Shown here one piece after another: positions 33,180 to 42,690 of a stretch of 64,000 nt of DNA. Location of the stretch: NCBI GenBank assembly GCA_023653785.1, contig JAMKCH010012605.1:62001-126000 (forward strand), given 5' to 3'. The notes beneath the pieces are model-generated. The model searched no databases and had not been told where the DNA came from. It worked only from the letters and a program-made list of their open reading frames with translations. Every line of letters starts with the position of its first letter. The stretch's first letter is position 1. The position numbers and the translations under genes are program-made. This stretch comes from Ophioderma brevispina (lineage: Eukaryota > Echinodermata > Ophiuroidea > Amphilepidida > Ophiodermatidae).

Positions 33180-33560
33180 AGACTGTCACGGACTAGTAAT
33201 AATGAGTGAATTCTTGTTAGAATTGTTAACATTCCTCGAACTTGAACACAAATTCCTAAGAACCAGTAGTTTACTACAAACATGGACAATAGTCCTACGG
33301 ACTCATAGTCCTGTCCTCGTCGGACTTGGACATACCTCTAAGGATCATATCTACCTTGAACCTGGACAACATAGTTCTTCAAGACTTATAGTTCACCTAT
33401 GAATGGATACTAATCCTAAGTACTTTGCAGAGTACATGTTGGGACAATGGACACTGATCCTAAGGAACGCCCACCTCTGCTGCTTATCAGGGCATCATTT
33501 ATATAAGGACTATAGTCACCCATCTTCGGATTATAGAAACTAATCCTTTGGAGATGGACA
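33180..33560. repeat. Degenerate minisatellite (GGACAATAGTCCTAAGGACT)
   Basis: Recurring words TGGACAATAGTCCTACGGAC, CTCATAGTCC, CTTGGACATA, CCTAAGGA and ATGGACACTGATCCTAAGGA at roughly 35-45-base intervals. Each unit is partly palindromic (GTCCTACGGAC). Confidence 0.6.
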
Positions 33561-33851
33561 ATGCTTTGGACATGTGCTCAGGCCAGGGTGGTTGTACTCT
33601 CCATACAGGATACCATCTACACACGCTTTTAAAAAAAACTTTCAGCTTGGCCTGAAAATTGGAGAAGAAGAAGAGATACCAGATTTGCCATAGGTGGTGT
33701 AGTTCTGGCATTCATTTCACGCTTGTCCTTTGCGTGTGACAGGAGTCTTGCTGTGGGCATCATAGGACCTATGGTACCTGAAGTCCCTGACCTTTTGGTG
33801 GGTACAGTCTGTAGTGCAGATAGATTGACGGCAAATATTCATGTATTTGCG

Positions 33852-34389
33852 TTTAGACTAAATGGTTGGTATTAGATCACTGATCATTAGACGAAATGGG
33901 GTTTAGGCAAAATTGGTTTAGACTAAATGGTTATTAGACCTAAACTGGTCATTCGACGAAAATGTTGGTTTAGACAAAAATGGGTTTAGACTAACTGGTA
34001 ATTAGACCACGATCATTAAGCGAAATGGGTTTTTAGGCAAATGGGGTTTACACTCCTAAAATGGTAATTAGACCCAAATGATCATTAGACGAATGGGTTT
34101 AGACCAAAATGGGTTTAGACTAAATGGTTATTATACCAACTGGTTATTCGACTAAATGGGTTGTAGACCAAATGTTATTAGACGAAGTGGAAACTAGACC
34201 TATTGGATATTAGCCGAAATGGTTTTAGAACAAAATGGCAATAGACAATTGGTTTTATTATATCAAGTAGTGACAGTAGAATAAGTGGTTATTAGCCTAA
34301 GTGGCAATTAGACCATCTGAATTTAGACGAAGCGGTTTTAGACCAAGTGGTTATTAGAACGAAAGGAATTAGACGAAGTGATGATAGAC
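33852..34389. repeat. Right tandem-repeat arm (TTAGACGAAATGG)
   Basis: About twenty-five diverged units containing TTTAGACTAAATGGTTATTA and ATTAGACGAAATGGGTTTAG. It is complementary to the left arm and ends GACGAAGTGATGATAGAC at the target duplication. Confidence 0.88.
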
Positions 34390-34398
34390 CGCAGCCCC
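34390..34398. repeat. Right 9-bp target-site duplication (CGCAGCCCC)
   Basis: Same sequence and orientation as 30099-30107. Confidence 0.85.
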
Positions 34399-35745
34399 CA
34401 TCGGGGCATGTTGCTATTGAAGACGACTCCTGCTACGAATCTGGGTTCAAGGTGACCCACTCCTTACGTGGAAGATGCTACCAGTGGGAGTTCGTCATGG
34501 TGTGATATAGGAATGGTTTGGCTGGAGAATCTGGCCAGGCAGTGTTCCAGTTGTCTGTAGATGTTGAATGGGGGCGGAGGGGCGGTGGTGCGTAAGATAG
34601 AGTGGCTAGGCTAGCACCATGAGTACCCCAGCAAGGCGGCAAATTCTCGAAGCGATAACATTTACACATATGAATTTGATCGATGTCTGCTGATAACTAA
34701 ATAGCTGCCTGATTCAAGCTTCATCTCGAATAAGTTGGTTGTAGGGTTGTATGGCAGAGGTGCTCCATTGAGGTTGATTTGAAGCTGGAGATGAGCTTCT
34801 TTGGTGTTAAGATAAAGGCAGTAGCGGTGGTCGTTTGGGCTTCACTCAGCTTAAGTCTACAGGTCTTGAGCTCTGCTGCAAGGTGGCCATATCTTGCCAG
34901 TAAATGTACTTTCTAAATTGGTAAATTCAGTCAGGCTTCTGTCCGAGTGAAGAAGGTCAAGATCGTCGGCCCGTAGCCATATGTCTACATGTTGTTTGAG
35001 GGTTAAATCGCTAATATACATGTTGAACAGCACGGGAGCCAGTACCGCCCAAGATCATTTTTGGACTCTGTTACTCAGACGATGCAGTCGACTGCTCTGC
35101 CCATCACCGGTCTTAAGAACAAGTTGCGGTTGAAAGCATGTTACAGAATTGCACAAGGTGACGATCGGGATTGTCCTGCAGAGACTTGATTGTCAAGCCT
35201 GGTGCCACACGGTTGTCATATGCTGCAATAAAGTCCACCAATATGACGCCTGCTTTAGACGCTTTTCAAAGCTCTTTCAATATCTTTATGAGTTTTACAA
35301 TCTGATTGACAGTGTTCGGCCACGGCGAACTCCTGCTTGTTCGTCAGGCAAATGGGGATTCGACGGACTGGCTCCGCAGGGCCATGGCCATGATGATCCT
35401 TCAAGGAGTTTTGAAGACGCACACAGGTAGTGATATTGGGCGATGTTCTTGGGGTTGTCAACAGGCTTGTGTGGTTTGAGGAGTGCGATAATGGTTGCCC
35501 TCCTCCAGATATTGGGTAAAGACCGCGTTTGTAAGGCGTCATGTGTAGAACTTCCTGGAGCCATCAAGACACCGTGGGCCACAGTGCTCGATAATAAGGA
35601 ACGGAACTCCGCTGGTATGCTATCAGGCCCCTCGGCCTTACCACTCTTTAGTTGGCTAATCGCAGAGGTAAGCTCATCTGTATTGAAAAGGGTTGTTGTT
35701 GTGAAAGTGACCCGTACACGCCAAGGGCTCGACGACCATTTTATT
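34399..35745 (-). mobile_element. Non-LTR retrotransposon ORF2 remnant (RT to C-terminal region)
   Basis: Minus-strand conceptual translation from 35582 gives RSLPNIWRRATIIALLKPHK, PVDNPKNIAQYHYL (normally YRPISLL), SKLLEGSSW, then HLPDEQAGVRRGR and VNQIVKL, the RT fingers. Around 35240-35290 comes KAGVIFVDFIAAYDN (catalytic aspartate motif), and around 34950-35050 VLFNMY and RADDL, in place of the usual FADDL catalytic pair. 34480-34670 gives GTHGASLATLS and similar thumb sequence, and 34400-34450 GVVFNSNMPRWGLR, leading into the severed end at 29950-30107. Frame changes are frequent and the endonuclease is missing. The jockey/CR1 grade fits; the clade is uncertain. Confidence 0.87.
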
Positions 35746-36762
35746 TAAACACTGTCCGATGGGTCAATTTAGTACACAGTTTGGCTTCTACTACCCAAAC
35801 GACTGTACCGATTTAACTCAAATTTTGTTTAATTGATGTTTTAGTTGATATGATTCCAGTGACGGAGGAAAACATTGAAAAAAACGGACCATGATTTAGT
35901 CACCTACCTTATTTGTCGACCACATGTTGGAGACCGTTTCATAACATCAGAGGAAAACACACCCTAGGTAATGAGGAAATATGAATTTTATGAACCCAAA
36001 ATCCCCAATTGGCGGATCGGGTCATTTAATGAAACAGTGCAAGAAAAGAACATGTAACAGCATAATACCAAAATGAACATGGTGACAGGGAAATGACTCA
36101 TTTGTGTGCTTTTCCTCAGGTGATTGATTAGACCTTCCTCCTCCTCAAAGGATGTTGAGGAGACCACTACCACCGGGTGCAGACTATCCACAATGTCAGC
36201 CAATTTACTTCTTTGTTTTGGTGCCACATGATGGAAATAGAAACGCTCATTATGGCCAATGATGACACTATGTAAGATAACTTGTTCTCTCTCTCTTCTT
36301 AACTCGCTTTTCTCTGGTCCATTCCCACTGCTTGCTGGGAAATATATACACATCAGTTTAATGGGCCAGCGGTGATACCGTCGCAATAACAATTTGCGAA
36401 GTAAGCAATTGCACGTGAATCTTTAAAATAAAGAAAGTTCTTGTAATTGGAAGGATAGCTTTAATTATTGCACCGCAGGGTGATAAAGGGAGTCGAAGGG
36501 GCAAGTTCGCAAACGGATGAAATGTATAACATATGTCGAAAAATGAGAACCGCCACGTACCTCAAATAAACAAACTGCAATGTGTTGTGTGTTTTTTTAT
36601 TCATTGCATTTTTTGACTAAATATACATTTTGAAAAAAAATCGCACATCTTGCGACTTTATCAAACATAACTAAAATCTTCTATTGTCATAATAAACACA
36701 CCAAAAAAGTAACTCCCCACCCTGAAATTTGACACGTTTCAAACAATTATAATTGTATTATA
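35746..36762. other. Unannotated, contains one 134-codon minus-strand frame
   Basis: Apart from the frame at 35988-36392, listed separately, the stretch is AT-rich and featureless. Confidence 0.35.
35988..36392 (-). CDS. Unrecognised minus-strand open frame
   Basis: 134 codons from ATG at 36392. The middle has balanced, protein-like composition (PASSGNGPEKSELRREREQV, then APKQRSKLADIVDSLHPVVV, then SFEEEEGLINHLRKST). It is followed by a hydrophobic stretch (FPVTMFILVLCCYMFFSC) that could be a membrane segment. No domain, splice sites or homologous second copy in the window support it. It could be an exon of an antisense gene within the lectin gene intron, a mobile-element remnant or chance. 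Confidence 0.22.
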   Translation of the reverse strand: MLLRRYHRWPIKLMCIYFPASSGNGPEKSELRREREQVILHSVIIGHNERFYFHHVAPKQRSKLADIVDSLHPVVVVSSTSFEEEEGLINHLRKSTQMSHFPVTMFILVLCCYMFFSCTVSLNDPIRQLGILGS

Positions 36763-37110
36763 CAGGGTGACAAAAAAAAAAATTATCCAAAATGGAAAGT
36801 TTATTTTTCCACTTTTTTTAAATTTGATTCTGCATGTGAATTTGTATTTTATCATAAAGAATGGTAATGGGCATCTTGCCTGAAAAAATGTTCATTTTGG
36901 TTAAGTGGTGCTCAAGATATGGTCCACTGTTTGCTGACTTATGTTCAGTGGAAAATATCTTGAGAACCACTCAACCAAAATGAACAATTTTTTTCGGCCA
37001 AATGCTCAATACCAATTTTATGATTAAAATTAAAATCCACAGATATAAATTTAAAAAAGTGGAAAAAATATCACTTTAATTTGGGGTAATTGTTTTTATT
37101 GGGTACCCTG
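36763..37110. mobile_element. ~350-bp foldback MITE with CAGGGT ends
   Basis: The left end CAGGGTGACAAAAAAAA, after TA, is mirrored by the right end GGGTACCCTG. The arms continue: AATTATCCAAAATGGAAAGT, TTTTCCACTTTTTTTAAATT on the left, and AATTTAAAAAAGTGGAAAAA, AATTTGGGGTAATTG on the right. In the middle, TTCATTTTGGTTAAGTGGTG, CTCAAGATAT pairs with ATATCTTGAGAACCACTCAA, CCAAAATGAA. The left TA and CAGGGTG start are common in Tc1/mariner-type MITEs, but the right flank is TT, so the target is only half supported. Confidence 0.82.
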
Positions 37111-37683
37111 TTAATTATGGGATATAATTGCAAAGCGGTGTTATTTACGCATATTTGGTTAATTGATACCTCATTTGTGGCGATGACTGAGTATTATTGA
37201 AGTTATCACCACTTGACCAAACCCACCCCAGGATTTAATGTGCAGTAAAACTCTATGGAGAAAGGAAAGGAGATTTTGTCATGCAGAGAAGAAGAGCATT
37301 GCATTGTATTGCTTCCATCTGTAAACAGTAGGATTGTCACGGGTTTCTGAACTTTTAATCATGGAGTGGGTTCGGTCAAGATGACATAACTTCAAACAAT
37401 TACTCAAGCCCACATTAATAGGCACATTAAATATTTTAAATTTCTATTGTGCGAAAAAGACACAAAAAGTTACGTGTAAAAAAAACTTTTAGCAAACAGC
37501 TACTCGGGATAAACTGGGCAACGATTAATAATAATAATAATAATTGTAGTTGAAGTACATCGAACAAGTAATCTGCGGGGTTATCCACGGTTGCATTGGT
37601 ATCTATCATCACACAATTCGATTGAGTGATCACATCAGTAAAAGGTTACCTCACATCACTTTAACGCAACACTTCCTTTTCAG
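37111..37683. other. Probable intron end
   Basis: No coding signature. A short (AAT)6-like run lies near 37527. It ends with CAACACTTCCTTTTCAG, a strong 3' splice site before 37684. Confidence 0.4.
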
Positions 37684-37789
37684 AGTTTGTGATTTTAAAG
37701 GCGAAGGCCGTCCGGAAGTCTGTCATGTTAAGCACCTGGACATGTGGGATGATGCATTCAGACCATCTCATTGGACGTTGTTTGATGAG
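37684..37789 (+). CDS. Lectin-gene exon downstream of the Gal_Lectin modules
   Basis: Flanked by a strong acceptor (CTTCCTTTTCAG) and a consensus donor (GAG/GTAAGC), the exon is open in phase 2: VCDFKGEGRPEVCHVKHLD, then MWDDAFRPSHWTLFDE. It enters in the phase left by the 27984 donor, so the join restores a Glu codon after FYFCEP, and it exits in phase 0, matching the next exon at 39476. The 35 residues include two cysteines and are Asp/Glu/Trp-rich. No known domain is recognised. Because it is uninterrupted while the lectin modules are not, it argues that the locus is still under constraint at its 3' end. Confidence 0.65.
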
Positions 37790-38039
37790 GTAAGCTGCTT
37801 CTAGCCGTTTTGCTAGTTGCGATTTGCATGTTTCCCTATTCACTCAACACAGGCTATCGTAGCAGCATTTCACGGTGCAACATTAGTATATCGGGAAATT
37901 CATGTTTTGGTTTAGTAATTTTTCAAGTGGATTACCATAGCCATATCAACCAATCATAACCTTATCGTCCATAACCTCAACACCAATATTTTTTCAATAC
38001 AGAATTTTATGAATCTTAAAACCATGAGTGTCATTTTTA
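37790..38039. other. Start of the 37790-39475 intron
   Basis: Begins with GTAAGCTGCTTC. No feature recognised before the SINE. Confidence 0.4.
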
Positions 38040-38307
38040 TTTATAACATTCGGCATTTGCCAGGCAGAACCCAATATTGTTATATGCATTAAATTAAAGG
38101 GACGCCTCCAGAACAGCGGGGAAAGTTCTGGGAAGAAATCCGATTTTAAATCGGACTTAAATCTTCCCAGGAGGAAATGCAGGAGGAAACCTAAGTGCTC
38201 GGAGAGGAAGAGTATGGATTCACATACGGCACTGACTCGACCGGGAATCGAACCAGGAACGCATTGGTGAAAGGTGAGCGACTCGACCGCTACACCAGCT
38301 CGCCCTC
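38040..38307 (-). mobile_element. tRNA-derived SINE with target-site duplications
   Basis: On the minus strand the element starts GAGGGCGAGCTGGTGTAGCG, carrying an A-box-like TAGCGGTCGAG, and has a canonical B box GGTTCGATTCC (complement at 38244-38254), spaced as in a tRNA gene. The body has an inverted pair (CTGGGAAGATTTAAGTCCG with CGGATTTCTTCCCAG) and ends ATGTTATAAATAAA, an A/T-rich tail. Direct repeats TCATTTTTA (38031-38039) and TCATTTTTTA (38308-38317) flank it. It would be transcribed by RNA polymerase III. The long antisense-looking frame over it is not a gene. Confidence 0.88.
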
Positions 38308-38319
38308 TCATTTTTTAGA

Positions 38320-38592
38320 ATGTATTCTTTGGTGTTAGGCTGGTGTTATGCAGGAGGGAAAGGTTTATTTCTACACTTTTGGGGGCGTTGGACACGACCT
38401 GCTCGATTTGGGCATGGGGATTTCGAACCGGTAATTTGGGGAACTGTTCCATGCATTTACTATGACAATCTCTGTCTCTGTTACATTCATAAAGAAGTTT
38501 ACTCATTTTTGTCGTGGTCTAATGTAAAATCTAAAAGGAAATCTCTGCAAAGTAATATATATCATCGCAAAGAGCAGTTTCTGAAGGTCTAA
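38320..38592 (+). other. Unrecognised 90-codon frame in intron
   Basis: An open frame (MYSLVLGWCYAGGKGLFLHF…) just after the SINE. No domain, no clear splice context. Recorded so the stretch is accounted for; probably non-coding. Confidence 0.12.
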
Positions 38593-38786
38593 ATTAAAAA
38601 AAAAATTAATTTTGCGCATGCTAAACCCATGTTATACTCATTTGAACCAAATCACCCATTTTCCTGACTGTACACGTCTGGGAAACTTGCATCATTTTCT
38701 ATTTACGCCAAATCAATGAGAGATATGAAAAGTATACAATGCCCCTATAGCCATTAATCTGCATATTATTTAGAGAATAAAGTATT

Positions 38787-38940
38787 GTTTTTAGCCTCTG
38801 CCGTGTATCTATCGTGTCATACCACACGGGCGACAGCACTATTTTAGCATAGAACAAGGCGCAGCCGAGTTGTTTTACGCTAACATAGTGCTGTTGCCCG
38901 TGTGGTATGACACGATAGATACACGGCAGAGGCTAAAAAC
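38787..38940. mobile_element. 154-bp near-perfect hairpin (young MITE)
   Basis: Arms of about 61 bases: GTTTTTAGCCTCTGCCGTGT, ATCTATCGTGTCATACCACA, CGGGCGACAGCACTATTTTA, GC on the left, and the same complemented on the right with only two or three mismatches. The loop is about 30 bases (ATAGAACAAGGCGCAGCCGA). It has the lowest divergence of any inverted repeat in the window, so it is the most recent insertion or is conserved for its structure. Possible A/T-rich flanking duplication (TATT / AAAT) is unclear. Confidence 0.9.
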
Positions 38941-39475
38941 AAATTCTCATTCTTTAACACTTTATTCAAAATAAGAAGCTATATTATAAAATAATGATAG
39001 ATTTTACCCAACGAACTACCCCGGCTTTTTTTAAATATCGATCAGCCTGCTGTTTACTATGCGTCTTCAATTGGCCCGAGCAGTGCGTATGCGTAGCGCG
39101 TTGACTCGTACGGCTCATATCACACGGCAAAGAACCAATGAAAATGCGTAAACAAGTGTTTAAAAATAATCTTTCTTTGGACGTGCCCTAACTCTGATTT
39201 TATCACCAAATGCACAATTGCCCCATAATTTGTCACGAATCTGCTACAGTTACTCATTTCAAATGGATTTGCAGTGAGTTGGGTTGAGTTGCAACAAAAG
39301 TTGCAAAGGCGACGCAACGTAAAGAACGGACCTTTTAGTCTTGATTGCAGTCCTCGGTATTGGATCATATACATGACTGAGATTTAAAAAGCGCCCGAGC
39401 TTACCTAATTTTATATGACCCGTTTATCCCAATACATTTTTCTTAGTCAATCAGCTTTTTTCTCGTTTTCTGCAG
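38941..39475. other. End of intron
   Basis: No feature. It ends in TTTTTCTCGTTTTCTGCAG, an excellent polypyrimidine tract and acceptor. Confidence 0.45.
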
Positions 39476-39802
39476 GACATTAATGAGTTAATCGACTATT
39501 TTGTTGATGTAATCGAGAATTGTCACGAAGACGACGAGATTACTGTACACGAGATTGCAACAGTTGTTGGCGACTGCGCAGTGGATCTGTGCCGCGACGT
39601 ACCAACGTTCTGGTTAAAACTGGATGAACACGATTCCTACTCGTCAAGTTTGTCGGAAATAAGCACTGCTGAACAGAGCAGTTGGGACACAGGAGATCAC
39701 CGTCCCCATGGTGAGACAGGAAGAGATCACCGTCACGATGGTGGAACAGGACGAGATGATAGCCGCCATCATGGCGAGCGTAGAGGAGGAAGAAATCCTT
39801 GA
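39476..39802 (+). CDS. 3' coding exon of the lectin gene
   Basis: The acceptor is followed in phase 0 by DINELIDYFVDVIENCHEDD, EITVHEIATVVGDCAVDLCR, DVPTFWLKLDEHDSYSSSLS, EISTAEQS, an acidic, probably helical, Cys-containing domain that continues WTLFDE of the previous exon. In frame it ends with a Gly/His/Arg-rich tail (GDHRPHGETGRDHRHDGGTG) and stops at 39802. The last part is built on an imperfect 30-base repeat that is also open in the +1 frame (EITVPMVRQE, EITVTMVEQD, EMIAAIMASVE…) to 39949. A one-base shift would exchange the basic tail for a hydrophobic/acidic one. No known domain is recognised. Confidence 0.65.
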   Translation, partial: DINELIDYFVDVIENCHEDDEITVHEIATVVGDCAVDLCRDVPTFWLKLDEHDSYSSSLSEISTAEQSSWDTGDHRPHGETGRDHRHDGGTGRDDSRHHGERRGGRNP

Positions 39803-41000
39803 TTTTCTGCTCTTGACGTTTGAACAATTCGAAATGATTGAAAACCAAGGCTTCCTGGTTTACTTTGGATTGTCTAAAGTAATTGAGATGGTTATATTAA
39901 AAGGATTTTATAGGCCTACATTCATAACTGCGAATGTTGTAATTTAAACTGTGATGATTTTGTATATTAAAAATAACAGAAAATGCATGTTTTAGCATAT
40001 AGCCACAAAGGTGTATAGGCCTACTATATTTTTGCTAGTTTTTGACGCCTTGAAGCTTCTATATCAACCTCTGCTGGCAATCACTTTGTAAACGAAAGTT
40101 TATTACATATGCAACAGCATATGCATTAATTTCGTGAGAATTACATGCGAGTAGCCTGTCTTGCACATATTGCAATGTATTCTACGTTTAGGCGCGATCT
40201 TTTCGGATTACCGTTAAGGCAATTTCAATTCGCCGTCTTTGTCTTGGAGTTCCTTCGCTGTATGAATTTGACATCGCTGACAATCGGCTCAAATTTTGTT
40301 CAGGTATAGGTAACTCCATTTCATCAATAATACAGGTCCAGTATATCCAATATAGGATAATTAACTTGGAGTGTGTTCCGGATAAACGGACGCGAAAATG
40401 GGTCCGTACAAAGCCGAGACCTAGTACCCGGAACCATTGCCAATTAGTGTGAGTTATTGTGATGAATGCACGCAACCAATTAGGTAATTCGTATGCAACC
40501 ACCAAAGCCAGTAGTAGATCCAAGATTGGGAGCCCAAAGAAGTTCCAAACTGGTGTGCTATCTGGGACTAATACCGTATACTATATGAAGCTCTCTAATC
40601 ACGCTGGTGTGTTATAATGGTCATATGAGTGCCTCGGCTAGTGTATATCTTCGGGATCAAACTACATGTGTATAAATGCATGTTAGATTTGATATAGGCC
40701 ATATTGGTGTATTAATTTTACTTAAATTCCTCATGCTGTTTTACCCATTTATATACAGGAAAATGTTAGAAATCCAAAATATAAATTAGGTGTAACTATT
40801 CAAAAATTAAACAAATGTTAAAGGTTTCTCAATTCGGACGCCTGTACGCCTACTTTTGTCTTTACACTACTCCCATAAAATTGATAACCCTCTAAATGTT
40901 GATTTATTTATTTTCTATGATGTTTTCCCGATGATGTTTTGATATTAAATTTGAGAAATAAAATTCGGTTTTCTTGAAAATTCTTCTTGTATAAATCAAG
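39803..41000. other. Possible 3' UTR and downstream region
   Basis: No further coding block. The first clear AATAAA is at 40957-40962, about 1.1 kb after the stop, and is a candidate polyadenylation signal. A minus-strand frame at 40188-40523 has no recognised domain. Confidence 0.3.
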
Positions 41001-42539
41001 TCGATGCACACCTGAATGGTGTATTTGTCAATGTGTGAGCTTCCTAGACCTATCCCTCTATAGGTATATTAATCACAGACTAATTCATTTTCAAAACTAT
41101 GCTTATAACACGTCTTCCCTTTTTCAGGTGTGGTATATTACAAAAGAAAACAATCGTATATAGCTTTTGGTGTGCCACCAGTATTACGACTTATATCATT
41201 ATTATAAATGTAACAATCGGTGTTGATATTTGAATCAGGAATCTTTTCAGCAAGACATGGACCAATATCAGCATAATAATCTGAGAGTATGCGAGATAAT
41301 TTTAGGGTCTGAACTTTAACAGTTTTGTGTCTATAATACATTTGATGTGGGTCTCATTTTAACTAGAAAATATGACGTAAGTTACTCTATCATTAAGATT
41401 TTTTTTTTACTTTTTAATCATGGTAATTGCATAATTAACAGGGTTTTTTTTTCGATGAGCCACGGACGATGGGCATTCCACTTTCATAACAGGGCCAGTT
41501 TTAATCGCGCTATTCTTCAAATCATCGCATTCACGTATCAATGCAATTATGGACAATGTGTTTGGTTTCTCTTTTGGCAATATGAATATCATTTATGAAA
41601 TCATCAACAGATTTATTCAAAGTACACCTGTGGTTGTTCGTTGTTTTCTTCTGATTTTTAACCAGATTTAGAAAACGCAATAATCATGATAATTAAAATG
41701 TCACTCAGACATGTATAAATAGCACCACTATGTACAGTTATTTTGTCAGAGCAAGTTGTGTAGATGTAATCTAATAATGACTGGGTGATTTCGGTAACCT
41801 TCATTCCTTCAATAGTAAGCCGTTGGAGGAGAAAACTACTACAAACTTCATTTCCTTGCGTTGCAATCAACAGTGGTAGATAAAAGATCGTAATTTACAT
41901 TACCAGTAGGCCTAATGACAAAATATTTGGTTTTTCACTCAATTCTCTGCAAAACACTGTCAAAGATAAAATGTCAATCTAATCGATGAATTGATGGTGG
42001 AATCACATCTGTGTCAAACAACAAGAACAGTTTGGCCATTGAATGCTTGATGCAATTGCAAGTAGTTATCTGAATCAGGAACTAGATCCCTCTAATAGCT
42101 TGTGTTGGATATTAACATTGTCAAAATAATCATTGTTACACTACCACGGTTTTTGTTGATATCATTACGATAAAGGATGCAAAATAAACAAAAAAAAACA
42201 TCTTGAATGTGCTTATCGCGTAAAGTTTCAGCAGTAGCCATAATTTAATTATTTTTCATTAAAGACTTTAATAAATTTGGCTGGTAAATGCCCTTCTGCT
42301 GATGCATATGGGAGTGTGTTCGCATGGCTATTCCATTGAAAACGGGAAAAGAAATGAGGAAAATCGGGGAAACGTGATTGCTATTATAATAATCTGGCGA
42401 GCGGAGTGATCGAATTGAACGAGGCGACTATGCCGGACCAGACCCGTCGGTCCAAGGAAATTTTGAATCTGTATGAGCTTTGAAATATTTCCAGTTGATT
42501 TTCTTAATAAATAGAATTTATACCGGCATTTAACAACAT
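41001..42539. other. Unannotated AT-rich stretch
   Basis: Short frames (41138-41870) with no family signatures. No repeat structure noticed. Confidence 0.35.
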
Positions 42540-42690
42540 TTCTTAGTTTCTTTCTTTCGTTTTTCTCTTTCTGCCTTTTTCGTTTTCTTCTTCGTTTCCC
42601 ACTCCTGTCTTTGCCCCTTTCTCTCTCCTCTCTCTCTCTCTCTTCCTTTTATTTTCTTCCTTTTCCCCTTTCTTTCGATTTTTTTTTGCC
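42540..42690. repeat. Polypyrimidine tract with (CT)n
   Basis: About 150 bases of T/C, including CTCTCTCTCTCTCTTCC near 42631 and many TTTCTTTC words. Confidence 0.9.

Larger units (their letters stand above)
30108..34389. mobile_element. 4.28-kb foldback (FB/TU-type) element with tandem-repeat inverted arms
   Basis: The left arm (30108-30575) is a run of variants of CATTTCGTCTAATGCCA and TTGTCTAAAACCA. The right arm (33852-34389) is a run of their complements (TTAGACGAAATGG, TTTAGACTAAATGGTTATTA). The arms are therefore inverted copies made of short tandem subrepeats, the architecture of Drosophila FB and sea-urchin TU elements. CGCAGCCCC flanks both ends, and the element splits a retrotransposon ORF2. 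The 3.28-kb interior shows no recognised transposase. It holds a frame at 30809-31156 (MYTTVCKQYLTLYRSLDSAS…, basic Lys-rich end), a nested family-C MITE at 31806-32231, and a degenerate minisatellite at 33180-33560. Probably non-autonomous. Confidence 0.85.

Noticed and set aside
35988..36392. Treating the 134-codon minus-strand frame as a confirmed gene
   Set aside because: Protein-like composition but no domain, splice or duplicate support. Kept only as a low-confidence entry.
37994..38311. 105-codon minus-strand frame near 38.0-38.3 kb
   Set aside because: It covers the tRNA-derived SINE. The frame starts in its tRNA-like head.
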